Shown piece after piece: positions 31,806-40,493 of a stretch of DNA of 64,000 bases. Under the pieces are notes generated by a model. That model made no database searches. It was not told where the DNA came from and saw nothing but the letters and a program-made list of their open reading frames with translations. Location: the NCBI RefSeq assembly GCF_006715785.1, contig NZ_VFNX01000001.1, forward strand, positions 3,734,501 to 3,798,500, given 5' to 3'. Each line of letters starts with the position of its first letter. Position 1 is the first letter of the stretch. The stretch is from Streptomyces puniciscabiei (GTDB lineage Bacteria > Actinomycetota > Actinomycetes > Streptomycetales > Streptomycetaceae). A program made the position numbers and the translations under genes.

Positions 31806-32264
31806 ATGACCGAGGCAGCAAGTCGGCACGGGCGTGACGCCGTCAGGATCAGCAGGCGAACGAGCCTACGAAGCCAAAAGCTCCGCATCGGCCACGACGC
31901 GCGCGAGCGGGCCATCGAGGCCCTGACCGAGCACAGCCGCGAGGGCCGGCTGAGCATCGACGAGTACGGGGACCGCCTCGCGGCCGCTCAGGAGGCCGTC
32001 TCCCGCGAGGACCTGTCGGCCCTCTTCACGGACCTGCCCGAGCCGCACCTCCACCGCCCGGAGCCCGCCGCGCCGGCGGCCACGTCCCCTCACCGGCCGA
32101 CCGTACGGGAACGCCTGACCCGGGCGAGTGTCCCCGTGGGTGCCGTTGCGGCGGTGGGCCTCACAACCGCCACCGGTAACTGGCTGTTCATGTTCCTCAC
32201 CCCACCGGTGACCTACGCGGTTGAGTCCCTCCTCCGAGGCGCCCGGTCCCGCCGCCACGGCTGA
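31806..32264 (+). CDS. DUF1707 (SHOCT-like) domain protein
   Basis: 152 residues. The DUF1707 domain spans about 25-78: LRIGHDARERAIEALTEHSR, GRLSIDEYGDRLAAAQEA, DLSALFTDLP. A Pro-rich linker and a C-terminal hydrophobic stretch (about 107-135) follow. DUF1707 is common in actinobacterial membrane or regulatory proteins of unknown function. It starts 7 bp after the stop of the broken precursor, with CCGGAG before the ATG. Confidence 0.82.
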   Translation: MTEAASRHGRDAVRISRRTSLRSQKLRIGHDARERAIEALTEHSREGRLSIDEYGDRLAAAQEAVSREDLSALFTDLPEPHLHRPEPAAPAATSPHRPTVRERLTRASVPVGAVAAVGLTTATGNWLFMFLTPPVTYAVESLLRGARSRRHG

Positions 32265-32323
32265 CGCCGGTCCGCTCACCGTCCCCGCAGCGCGGACAGC
32301 GCCCTCGACTGCGATCCGGCACC

Positions 32324-32339
32324 ACCCCGCAGTGGGGGT
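32324..32339 (+). terminator. Probable intrinsic terminator
   Basis: ACCCC-GCAGTG-GGGGT followed by TTCTTT, 60 bp downstream of the DUF1707 stop and before the convergent IclR gene. The stem is short but GC-only, with a T-rich tail. Confidence 0.6.
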
Positions 32340-32419
32340 TTCTTTGCTCTGCATCGACAGGCCCCTGACCTGTGGCTTTAAAGTTTTGCTCAAGGCCCAC
32401 GAAGGCGTGGGTGGGCGGT

Positions 32420-34030
32420 TCAGGACGTGGGGATGTGGGTGAAGCGGGACGCCGTGTGGAGGTCGGACTCGATGCGGTCGGCGGTCGTGCGGAGCGCGGG
32501 GAGGATGTCGTGGACGCAGTCCTCCAGGGTGCGGCGGGCCGCGTGGGTGGCGACGTTCACGGCGGCGACCGCACGGCCGGCCCGGTCCCGCAGCGGTACG
32601 GCGATGGATCGCAGGCCCGACTCCAGTTCCTCGTCGACCAGGGCGTAGCCCCGGGCGCGGACCTCGGCGAGGGGCGGGGGGAGGGAGGAGGGGGTGTCGG
32701 CGAGGAGGACGCGGCCGAGGGAGGTCGCGGCGGCGGGCAGGCGGGCGCCGACGGTGATGTGGACCGTCAGGACGCGGCTCGTGCCCGCTCCGGCCGTGTA
32801 CTGGATCTCCGTGCCGTCGGGGGTGAGGACCGCCAGCGCGGTCGGCTCGTGCAGGCGGTTCGCCAGGGAGCGCAGGTGCGGCTCGGCCAGGCGGGGGAGG
32901 GTGGTCCGGGACAGGGGAGGGAAACCGAGGCCGAGGACGCGCGGGGTGAGGGTGAAGGTGCGGTCCGGCTGTGCCGACACCAGGCCCAGGTGCTCGTGGG
33001 TGAGCAGCGCGCGGCGGGCCGTGGCCCGGGCCAGGCCGGTCGCGTGGGCCACCTCGCTCAGGGACAGCGCCGCGCGGCCCTCGCCGAAGGCGGCCGGCAC
33101 GGTCAGGCCGCGCGCCAGGGACTCCACGAAGTCCCGGCCCAGTCGGTGTTTGGACGCCGTGGTCCAGGTCGCGAGGCCCGAGGGCGGCGGGCCCGGCTCG
33201 GGCGGGGGGGCGGTGCGCAGTTCGGACTCCATCGCCGCCACCGCCGTACGAAGGCGGGGGAGGAGGGTGGCGCGCAGGTCGGTCGCCGAGTGGCGGCTGG
33301 TGTGGCTGACCACGCTCGCCACGCAGGCGGGCCGGCCGGTGCCCGGGTGCCGTACGGGTACGGAGATCGCGACCAGGCCCGGTTCGATGAGCTGGTCGTC
33401 CACGGCCCAGCCGTCCCGGCGGGCCCGCTCCACCCGTGCCGGGAAGGCGGAGTCGTCGGCGGGCACCTGTTGCGGGGGTACGGAGGGGAAGGTCGCGTCC
33501 GTCGGGTCCGCGGCGCGGCGGGCGCGCCAGCGGGTCCAGTCCGGCTCGGTCCACTCGGTCGCGAACAGGGGGCCGGGGGCGGTGCGTTCGGCCGGGAGCA
33601 GGTCGCCGATGCGGAAGCTGACGGACATCGCGCGGCGGCGGGTGGCCTGGTGGATGAAGCGGATGCCGTCGAGGTCGGCGACCGCGAGTGACACCGACTC
33701 GTCCAGTTCGTCGGCGAGGGCGTCGGCGTGGGCGCCGAGCAGCGCGGGCAGGCGGAGGGCGGCCAGGTAGGCGTTGCCCAGCTCCATCACGCGGGGGGCC
33801 AGGACCACGTCCCGGCCGTCGAGGCGGACGTAGTCCATCCGGGAGAGGGTCGCGGTGATCCGGTCGACCGTGGAGCGGGCGAGGCCGGTGGCCCGTTCCA
33901 GTGCGCTCGGGCTCAGCGTGCCGCCCGCCTCGGTCAGCCGCCGCAGCACCCCGACCCCGCGCAGCAACGGCCCGACCGCTTCCCCCGTCTCGACACGGGC
34001 GTCGGCATCCAGTGCGGTCTTCGCGGGCAT
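32420..34030 (-). CDS. Tandem-domain IclR-family regulator
   Basis: 536 residues, twice the usual IclR length. A first IclR unit (HTH about 22-75: ALERATGLARSTVDRITATL; effector domain about 80-265) is followed by a second (HTH about 300-345: SLSEVAHATGLARATARRAL; effector domain about 350-530, with HITVGARLPAAATSLGRVLL). This double architecture is seen in PcaR/PobR-like actinobacterial regulators. The second effector domain keeps the canonical ligand-site motif better than the first. The ATG at 34030 follows GGAG. The regulated genes are not identifiable here. Confidence 0.88.
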   Translation of the reverse strand: MPAKTALDADARVETGEAVGPLLRGVGVLRRLTEAGGTLSPSALERATGLARSTVDRITATLSRMDYVRLDGRDVVLAPRVMELGNAYLAALRLPALLGAHADALADELDESVSLAVADLDGIRFIHQATRRRAMSVSFRIGDLLPAERTAPGPLFATEWTEPDWTRWRARRAADPTDATFPSVPPQQVPADDSAFPARVERARRDGWAVDDQLIEPGLVAISVPVRHPGTGRPACVASVVSHTSRHSATDLRATLLPRLRTAVAAMESELRTAPPPEPGPPPSGLATWTTASKHRLGRDFVESLARGLTVPAAFGEGRAALSLSEVAHATGLARATARRALLTHEHLGLVSAQPDRTFTLTPRVLGLGFPPLSRTTLPRLAEPHLRSLANRLHEPTALAVLTPDGTEIQYTAGAGTSRVLTVHITVGARLPAAATSLGRVLLADTPSSLPPPLAEVRARGYALVDEELESGLRSIAVPLRDRAGRAVAAVNVATHAARRTLEDCVHDILPALRTTADRIESDLHTASRFTHIPTS

Positions 34031-34242
34031 CGGCTCTCCGGTACGGCGTTCGGGCAGGCCTACGGTAAACCGCCGAGCGGGCGTCACGGGACGGCGCCGC
34101 CGTGGCCGTTCCCGCGGCCACGACAGCGGGGGTGGGGGGCCACCGGTACTTCTGCCATGTCCCTGCCGTCAGCTCCCATGGCCCGGCACGGCGAGCGCAC
34201 GCTTCCGGTGCCTCGGTACGCCCCTGCTTCCCCCTGCCTCCC

Positions 34243-35556
34243 CTACTTCCGTGTCACCCGCACCCGGTAGTTCCCGTCCTCGTCCCTGCTGACCACCTGC
34301 ACGGTGACGCCGTGGCGCGGGTCCTTGAAGGTCTCGCCGGGGGAGAAGGGGGCGTCGGAGAGTTCTGCCTGGACGTTGGGGCTGCGGGTGCAGCCGCCGC
34401 TGTCCCGGTGGCTGTCGTACACCGTGACCGGTCCGCGTCCGGTGTCGATGGTGCCGTCCACCTTGTAGATCAGCACACCCGGCCGGCACACCACCTCGTC
34501 GTTGCCGCCCTGTTCCCGCACCTCCAGGGCGTACGAACTGCGCGCGTCGACGGGGACGAGGACCAGCTTTCCGCCGCCCGGCCGGTACAGCGGTGTCAGC
34601 GCGTACTCGACGCTGCCCCGCGCCGCCGCGCAGCCCACCTGGGAGCCGTCCAGCCAGCCCAGCTTCCACTTGTGCCAGCCGAGCAGGTCGTTGTCGGCCC
34701 CCCAGTCCTCGCTCATGATGTCCCAGTGCCCGACCGCGCTCCCGCCCTCCTGTGTGTACAGGTCGGGCAGGCCGAAGGTGTGGCCGTTCTCGTGCGGCAG
34801 CACCCGGTAGCCGGTGCGGGAGTAGGAGCCGGAGCCGTCGTCCTGGCGGGAGTAGACGAAGGACGCGTTGGCGATGGTGACGCCGTCGGCGACCGGGGCG
34901 TCGCCGTTGCCGGCGAAGGTCACGGACAGGACCGTGTCCAGGGCGGAGGGGCCGGCGTTGGGGGTGACCAGGACGTTGAGGATGTCGTACGCGCGGAAGT
35001 CCACCTTCGGATCGGCCGCGGCCACGATGTCCTGCACCAGTTGCCGGTAGCCGGGGTCGAAGGGCGCGCCGCGCTCTATGCCGTACCCCTTGAAGGGCTT
35101 GGGCATCCGCAGCCATGTGGTGATCGGGGTCTCCGGCTCGTAGTCCAGGCGGCCGTACGACGCGGTGCGGAACCACTCCTGGGTCTGCGGGAAGAACTCG
35201 TGGAAGCGGTCCATGGCGCTGCCCTTTCCGGGCGCGTCGGAGAAGTCGACCATCAGGGTCAGGGCGTGGAGCGTGCCCGTGGAGTGGGCGTAGCCGTGCG
35301 GGGTGGGCAGGCCCTCGGTCATCTGTACGTCGACGGCACCCTGGACCGCGCAGGGCGCGAGGGCGGAGCGGGCCGTGCCGATGGGCCCGGCGGTGGTGGG
35401 CGCCGGCAGGCGTCCGGTCCCGGCCGAGGTGCCGACCGCCAGGGTCAGCGCGGTCACCGCGGCGAGAGCGGCCGTCCGGCGCGGGCGTATGCGACGGCGG
35501 GTGCGAGCGGGGCGTACAGCGGGGCGTATGCGGCGGCGGGGTGGCTGCGGCTGCAT
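34243..35556 (-). CDS. Secreted M6-family metalloprotease
   Basis: 437 residues. A very basic N terminus with a hydrophobic segment (about 28-45) forms a twin-arginine-like or Sec signal. The M6 (immune inhibitor A-like) catalytic domain includes zinc motif HENGHTFGLPDLY and the downstream HWDIMSEDW (Met turn). The C-terminal part is a beta-rich domain (YRVRVTRK end). It probably acts outside the cell. The ATG at 35556 has GAGAGG upstream. Confidence 0.92.
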   Translation of the reverse strand: MQPQPPRRRIRPAVRPARTRRRIRPRRTAALAAVTALTLAVGTSAGTGRLPAPTTAGPIGTARSALAPCAVQGAVDVQMTEGLPTPHGYAHSTGTLHALTLMVDFSDAPGKGSAMDRFHEFFPQTQEWFRTASYGRLDYEPETPITTWLRMPKPFKGYGIERGAPFDPGYRQLVQDIVAAADPKVDFRAYDILNVLVTPNAGPSALDTVLSVTFAGNGDAPVADGVTIANASFVYSRQDDGSGSYSRTGYRVLPHENGHTFGLPDLYTQEGGSAVGHWDIMSEDWGADNDLLGWHKWKLGWLDGSQVGCAAARGSVEYALTPLYRPGGGKLVLVPVDARSSYALEVREQGGNDEVVCRPGVLIYKVDGTIDTGRGPVTVYDSHRDSGGCTRSPNVQAELSDAPFSPGETFKDPRHGVTVQVVSRDEDGNYRVRVTRK

Positions 35557-35834
35557 GCATGGGCCTCTCGCTCCACGGCAGCCGTGGTCTGTCGGCTGCA
35601 CCCTTGCGCTCACCCTGTGTCGGCGGGGTGCGGGCCGCTCGCTGGAGGAGACCGATCGTGGGAATGCCGGTCCGCACGGGAGTGAATTCCGGCGGGAGGT
35701 GAGTGTGTCTCAGGTCACAGGCGCTCTTTTTGTGGGCGGGAAATAACCGGGGACCCTCTCCCCGTTTAACCGTGTGTCCGAGCGAACCGGGGACTGCCTC
35801 CCCGGATCGCCCCCGCCTCTTCGAGGAGTACACC

Positions 35835-36482
35835 GTGCCGACCGCGAGCATCCCCGCACCGCGCAAGGTGACCCGGCCGCGCGCCGACGCCGTGCGCAAC
35901 CGGGAGCGGATCGTCACCGCCGCCCGGGAGATGTTCGTCGAGCACGGCCCGGACGTGCCGCTCGACGAGATCGCCCGCCGGGCCGGCGTCGGCAACGCCA
36001 CGGTGTACCGCAACTTCCCCGACCGTGAGGCCCTGGTCCGCGAGGTCGTCTGCTCCGTCATGGACCGTACGGCCGAGGCGGCCGAGGTGGCCCTCGCCGA
36101 GACCGGGGACGCCTTCGCCGCGCTGGAGCGGTTCGTGCACGCCTCCGCCGACGAGCGGATCAGCGCGCTCTGCCCGATGATCTCCAGCAGCTTCGACAAG
36201 CACCACCCCGACCTGGAGGCCTCCCGCGAGCGCGTCGAGCAGCTCGTCGAGGAGGTCATGGGCCGGGCCGTGGCGGCCGGACAGCTCCGGTCCGACGTCG
36301 GGGTCGGCGACCTGATGATCGCCGTGGCCCAGCTGAGCCGGCCCCCGGCCGGCACGGACTGCCTGCGCGGCGACCGTTTCGTCCACCGCCACCTTCAGAT
36401 CTTCCTCGACGGCCTGCGGGCGCCCGCCCGCTCCGCCCTGCCGGGCACGGCCGTGACCATCAAGGAGCTGCGCGAGTGCTGA
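35835..36482 (+). CDS. TetR-family regulator (SbtR-like)
   Basis: 215 residues. The N-terminal HTH is at about 14-65 (NRERIVTAAREMFVEHGPDV, then GVGNATVYRNFPDREAL), with a ligand domain typical of the TetR/SbtR C-terminal group. The GTG start follows GAGGAG. It lies 241 bp upstream of and parallel to a DHA2 drug exporter gene, which it probably represses (inference). Confidence 0.9.
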   Translation: MPTASIPAPRKVTRPRADAVRNRERIVTAAREMFVEHGPDVPLDEIARRAGVGNATVYRNFPDREALVREVVCSVMDRTAEAAEVALAETGDAFAALERFVHASADERISALCPMISSSFDKHHPDLEASRERVEQLVEEVMGRAVAAGQLRSDVGVGDLMIAVAQLSRPPAGTDCLRGDRFVHRHLQIFLDGLRAPARSALPGTAVTIKELREC

Positions 36483-36620
36483 CCGATTAGTTCGGCTCCC
36501 GATCCCAGTCCACCCGTACGTCCCTTCGTACGAGCTGTACGCCCTGTACGCCCGACCTTCCGGCCGTCAGCGTCGACGAGCCGTTCCCTGCGCCTGCCGC
36601 TTTGCCGTCCTGTTTCTCCG

Positions 36621-36660
36621 TACTCCTCCGTACTCCTCCGTACTCCTCCGTACTCCTCCC
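36621..36660. repeat. 10-bp tandem repeat (4 exact units plus variants)
   Basis: TACTCCTCCG repeats four times, then degenerates (TAGTCCTCCG, TAGTTCTCC). The pyrimidine-rich array lies 60-100 bp before the exporter start codon, inside the presumed promoter/leader region. Copy number is likely to vary among strains. Confidence 0.85.
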
Positions 36661-36723
36661 TAGTCCTCCGTAGTTCTCCTACCTCGTCTTTTTCCGTCAC
36701 GAAGTCCCGAAGTGGGTACCTCC

Positions 36724-38292
36724 ATGTCCGATACCGCCCGTAAGGCTCCCGGCGCCACCGCGCCGGCCGGCTTCGCCGCACAGTCCGGCGACGCCAATCG
36801 CTGGAAAGCGCTCGTCTTCATCGCGCTCGCCCAGCTGATGGTCGTCCTCGACGCCACCATCGTGAACATCGCCCTGCCCCACGCCCAGACCGACCTCGGC
36901 ATATCCGACGGCAACCGGCAGTGGGTCGTCACCGCCTACGCCCTCGCCTTCGGCGGTCTGCTGCTCTTCGGCGGCCGTATCGCCGACAAGTGGGGCCGCA
37001 AGCGCGCCTTCGTCACCGGTCTGACCGGCTTCGCCCTCGCCTCCGCGCTCGGCGGTGCCGCCACCAGCGGCGCGATGATGTTCGGCGCCCGCGCCCTCCA
37101 GGGCGTCTTCGGTGCCCTGCTGGCCCCGGCCGCGCTCTCGCTGCTCGCGGTGATGTTCACCGACGCCCGTGAGCGCGCCAAGGCGTTCGGCATCTACGGC
37201 GCCATCGCCGGCGGTGGCGGTGCCGTGGGCCTGATCCTCGGCGGCTTCCTCACCCAGTACCTGAACTGGCGCTGGACCTTCTTCGTGAACATCCCGTTCG
37301 CCGTCGTCGCCGCGCTCGGCGCCTACTTCGTCATCCGTGAGCCCGAGGGCGGCCGAAACCGCTCCCCGCTCGACATCCCCGGCGTGGTCCTGTCCACCCT
37401 CGGCCTGGTCGCCCTCGTCTACGGCTTCACCCGTGCCGAGTCCGACGGCTGGAGCGACGCGGTCACCATCGCCATGTTCATCGCGTCCGTCGTGCTGCTC
37501 ACCGCGTTCGCGTGGGTCGAGTCCCGGGTCAAGGCCCCCCTGCTGCCGCTGCGCGTGGTGACCGACCGCAACCGCGGCGGCATCTACCTCTCGCTCGGCC
37601 TCGCGATCATCGGCATGTTCGGCCTGTTCCTCTTCCTGACCTACTACCTCCAGGTCGTGAAGGGCTACTCGCCGGTCAAGACCGGCTTCGCGTTCCTGCC
37701 GATGGTGGCCGGCATGATCACCGGCTCCACGCAGATCGGCACCCGGCTGATGACCCGGGTCCCGGCCCGCTTCCTGATGGGCCCCGGCTTCCTGGTCGCC
37801 GGTCTGGGCATGCTCATCCTGACCCAGCTGAAGATCGACTCCGCCTACCTCACCCAGCTGCTGCCCGCCATGGTGCTGCTCGGCCTCGGCATGGGTACGG
37901 CGTTCATGCCGGCGATGTCGCTGGCCACCCAGGGTGTCCAGCCGCGGGACGCCGGTGTCGCCTCCGCGATGGTCAACACCTCGCAGCAGGTGGGCGGCGC
38001 GATCGGCACCGCCCTGCTGAACACCATCGCGGCCTCGGCGACCACGTCCTACGTCAAGGGCCACATCGCCGGTGCCGCCGCCAGGCCGCAGCAGGAGCTG
38101 GTGAAGCTCCAGGGCATGGTGCACGGCTACAGCATGGCGATCTGGTTCGCCGTGGGCATCCTCGGGCTCGCCGCCCTGATCGCCTTCACCTTCGTCAACG
38201 CCGGCCGCCCGGGCGGCACCGAGGTGATCTCCGGCGAGGGGCAGGGCGAGGGCATCGAGGACGAGGTGCCGGTGCCGGTGGTGGCCCACTGA
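36724..38292 (+). CDS. DHA2-family (EmrB/QacA) MFS drug exporter, 14 TM
   Basis: 522 residues with 14 predicted membrane helices. Signatures are LAQLMVVLDATIVNIALPHA in TM1 (motif D1), the loop FGGRIADKWGRKRAF (motif A), and GFLTQYLNWRWTFFVNIP (motif C/region 5). The family exports drugs by proton antiport. It sits between a TetR gene (same direction) and a MarR gene (convergent). Confidence 0.95.
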   Translation: MSDTARKAPGATAPAGFAAQSGDANRWKALVFIALAQLMVVLDATIVNIALPHAQTDLGISDGNRQWVVTAYALAFGGLLLFGGRIADKWGRKRAFVTGLTGFALASALGGAATSGAMMFGARALQGVFGALLAPAALSLLAVMFTDARERAKAFGIYGAIAGGGGAVGLILGGFLTQYLNWRWTFFVNIPFAVVAALGAYFVIREPEGGRNRSPLDIPGVVLSTLGLVALVYGFTRAESDGWSDAVTIAMFIASVVLLTAFAWVESRVKAPLLPLRVVTDRNRGGIYLSLGLAIIGMFGLFLFLTYYLQVVKGYSPVKTGFAFLPMVAGMITGSTQIGTRLMTRVPARFLMGPGFLVAGLGMLILTQLKIDSAYLTQLLPAMVLLGLGMGTAFMPAMSLATQGVQPRDAGVASAMVNTSQQVGGAIGTALLNTIAASATTSYVKGHIAGAAARPQQELVKLQGMVHGYSMAIWFAVGILGLAALIAFTFVNAGRPGGTEVISGEGQGEGIEDEVPVPVVAH

Positions 38293-38319
38293 GCACCCGT
38301 ACGGTGATTCACCAGTGAT

Positions 38320-38838
38320 CTAGCGGAGCCAGGGCAGGTCCGCACCCACTTCATCGGGCTGGAGGCCCTCGGCGATGATCTCCATGATCTCGCCGAGGGC
38401 CTTCTGCTGCTGCGGGCTGAGCCGGTCGAACATCGCCTGCCGTACGGCGTCCACATGGCCGGGGGCGGTGCGCGCGAGCACCTCGGCGCCCTCGTCGGTG
38501 AGCACCGCGAACTGGCCGCGCTTGTCGGAGGGACAGTCCTCGCGGCGCACCCAGCCGTTCTTCTCCAGCCGCGCGATCGCGTGCGACAGCCGGGAGCGGG
38601 TGATCTTCGCCTGCATCGCCAGCTCGGTCATCCGCAGCCGGCGGCGCGGGGCCTCGGCGAGACCGACGAGCAGGCCGTAGTAGATGTGCGGCATGCCCGC
38701 GTCGCGCTGCAGCTGCCGGTCGAGGTGGTCCTCCAGCAGGGTGGTGGCGTGCAGATAGGCGCGCCAGACGCGCTGTTCCTCGTCGGTGAGCCAGCGGTGC
38801 TGTGCGGCGGAGCCGGGTGCCGTGTTCATGTGTCCCAC
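38320..38838 (-). CDS. MarR-family regulator
   Basis: 172 residues with a MarR winged helix: LRMTELAMQAKITRSRLSHA (recognition region), KNGWVRREDCPSDKRGQFAV (wing DxRxxxxxLT). Two starts are possible, GTG at 38838 (AAGGAG 12 bp upstream) and ATG at 38829 (GGGA close by). It is divergent from the LigB dioxygenase gene. A perfect palindrome ACTTGAACAAGT in the shared spacer is the likely operator; MarR sites usually contain TTGA-type half-sites. Confidence 0.93.
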   Translation of the reverse strand: MGHMNTAPGSAAQHRWLTDEEQRVWRAYLHATTLLEDHLDRQLQRDAGMPHIYYGLLVGLAEAPRRRLRMTELAMQAKITRSRLSHAIARLEKNGWVRREDCPSDKRGQFAVLTDEGAEVLARTAPGHVDAVRQAMFDRLSPQQQKALGEIMEIIAEGLQPDEVGADLPWLR

Positions 38839-38859
38839 TGTACGAGGCAGCTCCTTGAA

Positions 38860-38871
38860 ACTTGAACAAGT
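38860..38871. promoter_or_regulatory. Candidate MarR operator palindrome
   Basis: ACTTGAACAAGT is a perfect 12-bp palindrome in the divergent marR/dioxygenase spacer. Related TTGA half-sites flank it (CCTTGAAA at 38853, GCTTGAGAGTTAAAG near 38895). Confidence 0.7.
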
Positions 38872-38939
38872 CGGGCGTACCGTTGTCGGTATAGAGCTTG
38901 AGAGTTAAAGCATCTGGATCGACTGCTGGAGCCGCCGCC

Positions 38940-39752
38940 ATGTCCTCCGCCGCACAGGAGACGCACACCGTCGCGCAGGAGCGCATGCCCGCGCTGTACC
39001 TCAGCCACGGCGCCCCGCCGCTCGCCGACGACCCCGTCTGGCCCGGCCAGCTCGCCGCCTGGTCCGCCGCTCTGCCCCGGCCCAGGGCGATCCTCATGGT
39101 CTCCGCCCACTGGGAGGAGGCCCCGCTCGCGCTGGGCGCGGTGCGGACCGTCCCACTCGTCTACGACTTCTGGGGCTTCCCCGAGCACTACTACCAGGTG
39201 CGGTACGCCGCCCCCGGCGCCCCGGAGCTCGCCGAGTCCGTCCGCAAGCTGCTGCGCGCCCCCGGCACCCCCGTCCAGGACATCCCCGACCGCGGCCTCG
39301 ACCACGGCGCCTACGTCCCCCTCGTCGAGATGTTCCCGGCCGCCGACATCCCCGTCCTGCAGATATCCATGCCCACCCTCGACCCGGTGCGGCTGATGGA
39401 CATAGGCCGCAAGCTGGCGCCGCTGCGCGACGAGGGTGTGCTGATCGTCGGCTCCGGCTTCTTCACCCACAACCTGGCCGCCCTGCGGTACGCGGGGACG
39501 GGCGTGCCCAGCTGGTCCTCCGAGTTCGACGACTGGGGCCGGCGCGCGCTGGAGGCCCGCGACTGGGACGCCCTGCTGGACTTCCTGGACAAGGCCCCGG
39601 CCGGCCGCTACGCCCACCCGCGCACCGAGCACTTCGCCCCGCTCTTCGTCACCATGGGCGCGGCGGAGGCGGGCGGCGAGCTCGACGCCCAGAGGTCCGT
39701 GATCGACGGGTTCTGGATGGGCATGGCGAAGCGGTCGGTGCAGTTCGGGTGA
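38940..39752 (+). CDS. LigB/DODA-type extradiol ring-cleavage dioxygenase
   Basis: 270 residues. Metal ligands fit the class III extradiol family (YgiD/DODA): YLSHGAPP (His), VSAHWEE (His), GLDHGAYVPL (His), and GSGFFTHNL. The family includes 4,5-DOPA dioxygenases and many uncharacterised catechol-cleaving enzymes; substrate unknown. It is divergent from the MarR gene, which likely senses a phenolic compound (inference). Confidence 0.92.
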   Translation: MSSAAQETHTVAQERMPALYLSHGAPPLADDPVWPGQLAAWSAALPRPRAILMVSAHWEEAPLALGAVRTVPLVYDFWGFPEHYYQVRYAAPGAPELAESVRKLLRAPGTPVQDIPDRGLDHGAYVPLVEMFPAADIPVLQISMPTLDPVRLMDIGRKLAPLRDEGVLIVGSGFFTHNLAALRYAGTGVPSWSSEFDDWGRRALEARDWDALLDFLDKAPAGRYAHPRTEHFAPLFVTMGAAEAGGELDAQRSVIDGFWMGMAKRSVQFG

Positions 39753-39780
39753 GCCGCGCGTCCCGGCCGGGGCCGTGCCC

Positions 39781-40302
39781 CTAGCCGAGGTCCTTCTCGT
39801 ACCAGGCCACGTCCCAGTAGCGGCCGAACTTGCGGCCGACCTCGCGGTACGTGCCGACGTGCCGGAAGCCGAAGCGGGCGTGCAGCCGCTCGGAGGCCTC
39901 GTTGGGCTGCGCGATCCCGGCGTAGGCGCGGTGCACGTCCTCGCCGGCCAGCGCCTTGAAGAGGGCGTCGTAGAGGAGCGACCCGATCCCGCGGCGTCCG
40001 GCGTCCGGGGCGACGTAGACCGAGACCTCCACGGACGTGACGTACGCGGGCTTCGGGCGGTAAGGGCTGGATGTGGCGTACCCCAGAATCTCCTGTGACT
40101 CCGCATCTGTGGCAACCATCAGGCGGTGCGGGCCGTCTTCCGGGTGGGAGAGCAGCCAAGGGCGGCGCTCTTCCGGAGTGAAGATCGCGGTATCGAACGT
40201 GATGGCCGTCTCGCGTACGTAGTGGTTGTAGATCGCCGTGAGGGCGTCGAGATCACCCTCGGCCCCCGCTCTGACCTGCACCTCTGTGCGTTGCGTCGGC
40301 AT
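39781..40302 (-). CDS. GNAT N-acetyltransferase (phosphinothricin acetyltransferase-like)
   Basis: 173 residues. GNAT fold of the Pat/Bar subgroup: IYNHYVRETAITFDT at the N terminus, acetyl-CoA loop APDAGRRGIGSLLYDALF, then PNEASERLHARFGFRHVGTY and GRYWDVAWYEKDL. Members acetylate phosphinothricin, methionine sulfoximine or other amino acids; the natural substrate is uncertain. It converges on the dioxygenase and is divergent from hrdD. Confidence 0.92.
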   Translation of the reverse strand: MPTQRTEVQVRAGAEGDLDALTAIYNHYVRETAITFDTAIFTPEERRPWLLSHPEDGPHRLMVATDAESQEILGYATSSPYRPKPAYVTSVEVSVYVAPDAGRRGIGSLLYDALFKALAGEDVHRAYAGIAQPNEASERLHARFGFRHVGTYREVGRKFGRYWDVAWYEKDLG

Positions 40303-40360
40303 CGCGCCTCCCGTGTGGCGGACAGGGTACTGCATGATCAGAAAAATTGGGGGGCGGGTT

Positions 40361-40388
40361 GGGAATTCTGTCCGGATTCCAGTCGTTG
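40361..40388 (+). promoter_or_regulatory. Sigma-R-type promoter of hrdD
   Basis: GGGAAT (40361-40366), an 18-bp spacer and GTTG (40385-40388) match the sigma-R (thiol-stress) consensus GGGAAT-N18-GTTG exactly. It lies about 105 bp before the hrdD start codon. From established work, hrdD of S. coelicolor is transcribed by sigma-R, which supports the call. Confidence 0.88.
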
Positions 40389-40493
40389 TTTCCCACGGAT
40401 GCAGGGCACTCGGAGAGAGTCGCCAGAGACACTCCCCCGATGCCGAGCGTTCATCAGGACCACCCGCCAGCCCACCATCGCAAGGGAGCACGC

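Noticed and set aside
17634..32264. CRISPR array or thioamitide cluster in the RiPP region
   Set aside because: No regularly spaced direct repeats exist, and a thioamitide pathway would need YcaO/TfuA genes, which are absent.
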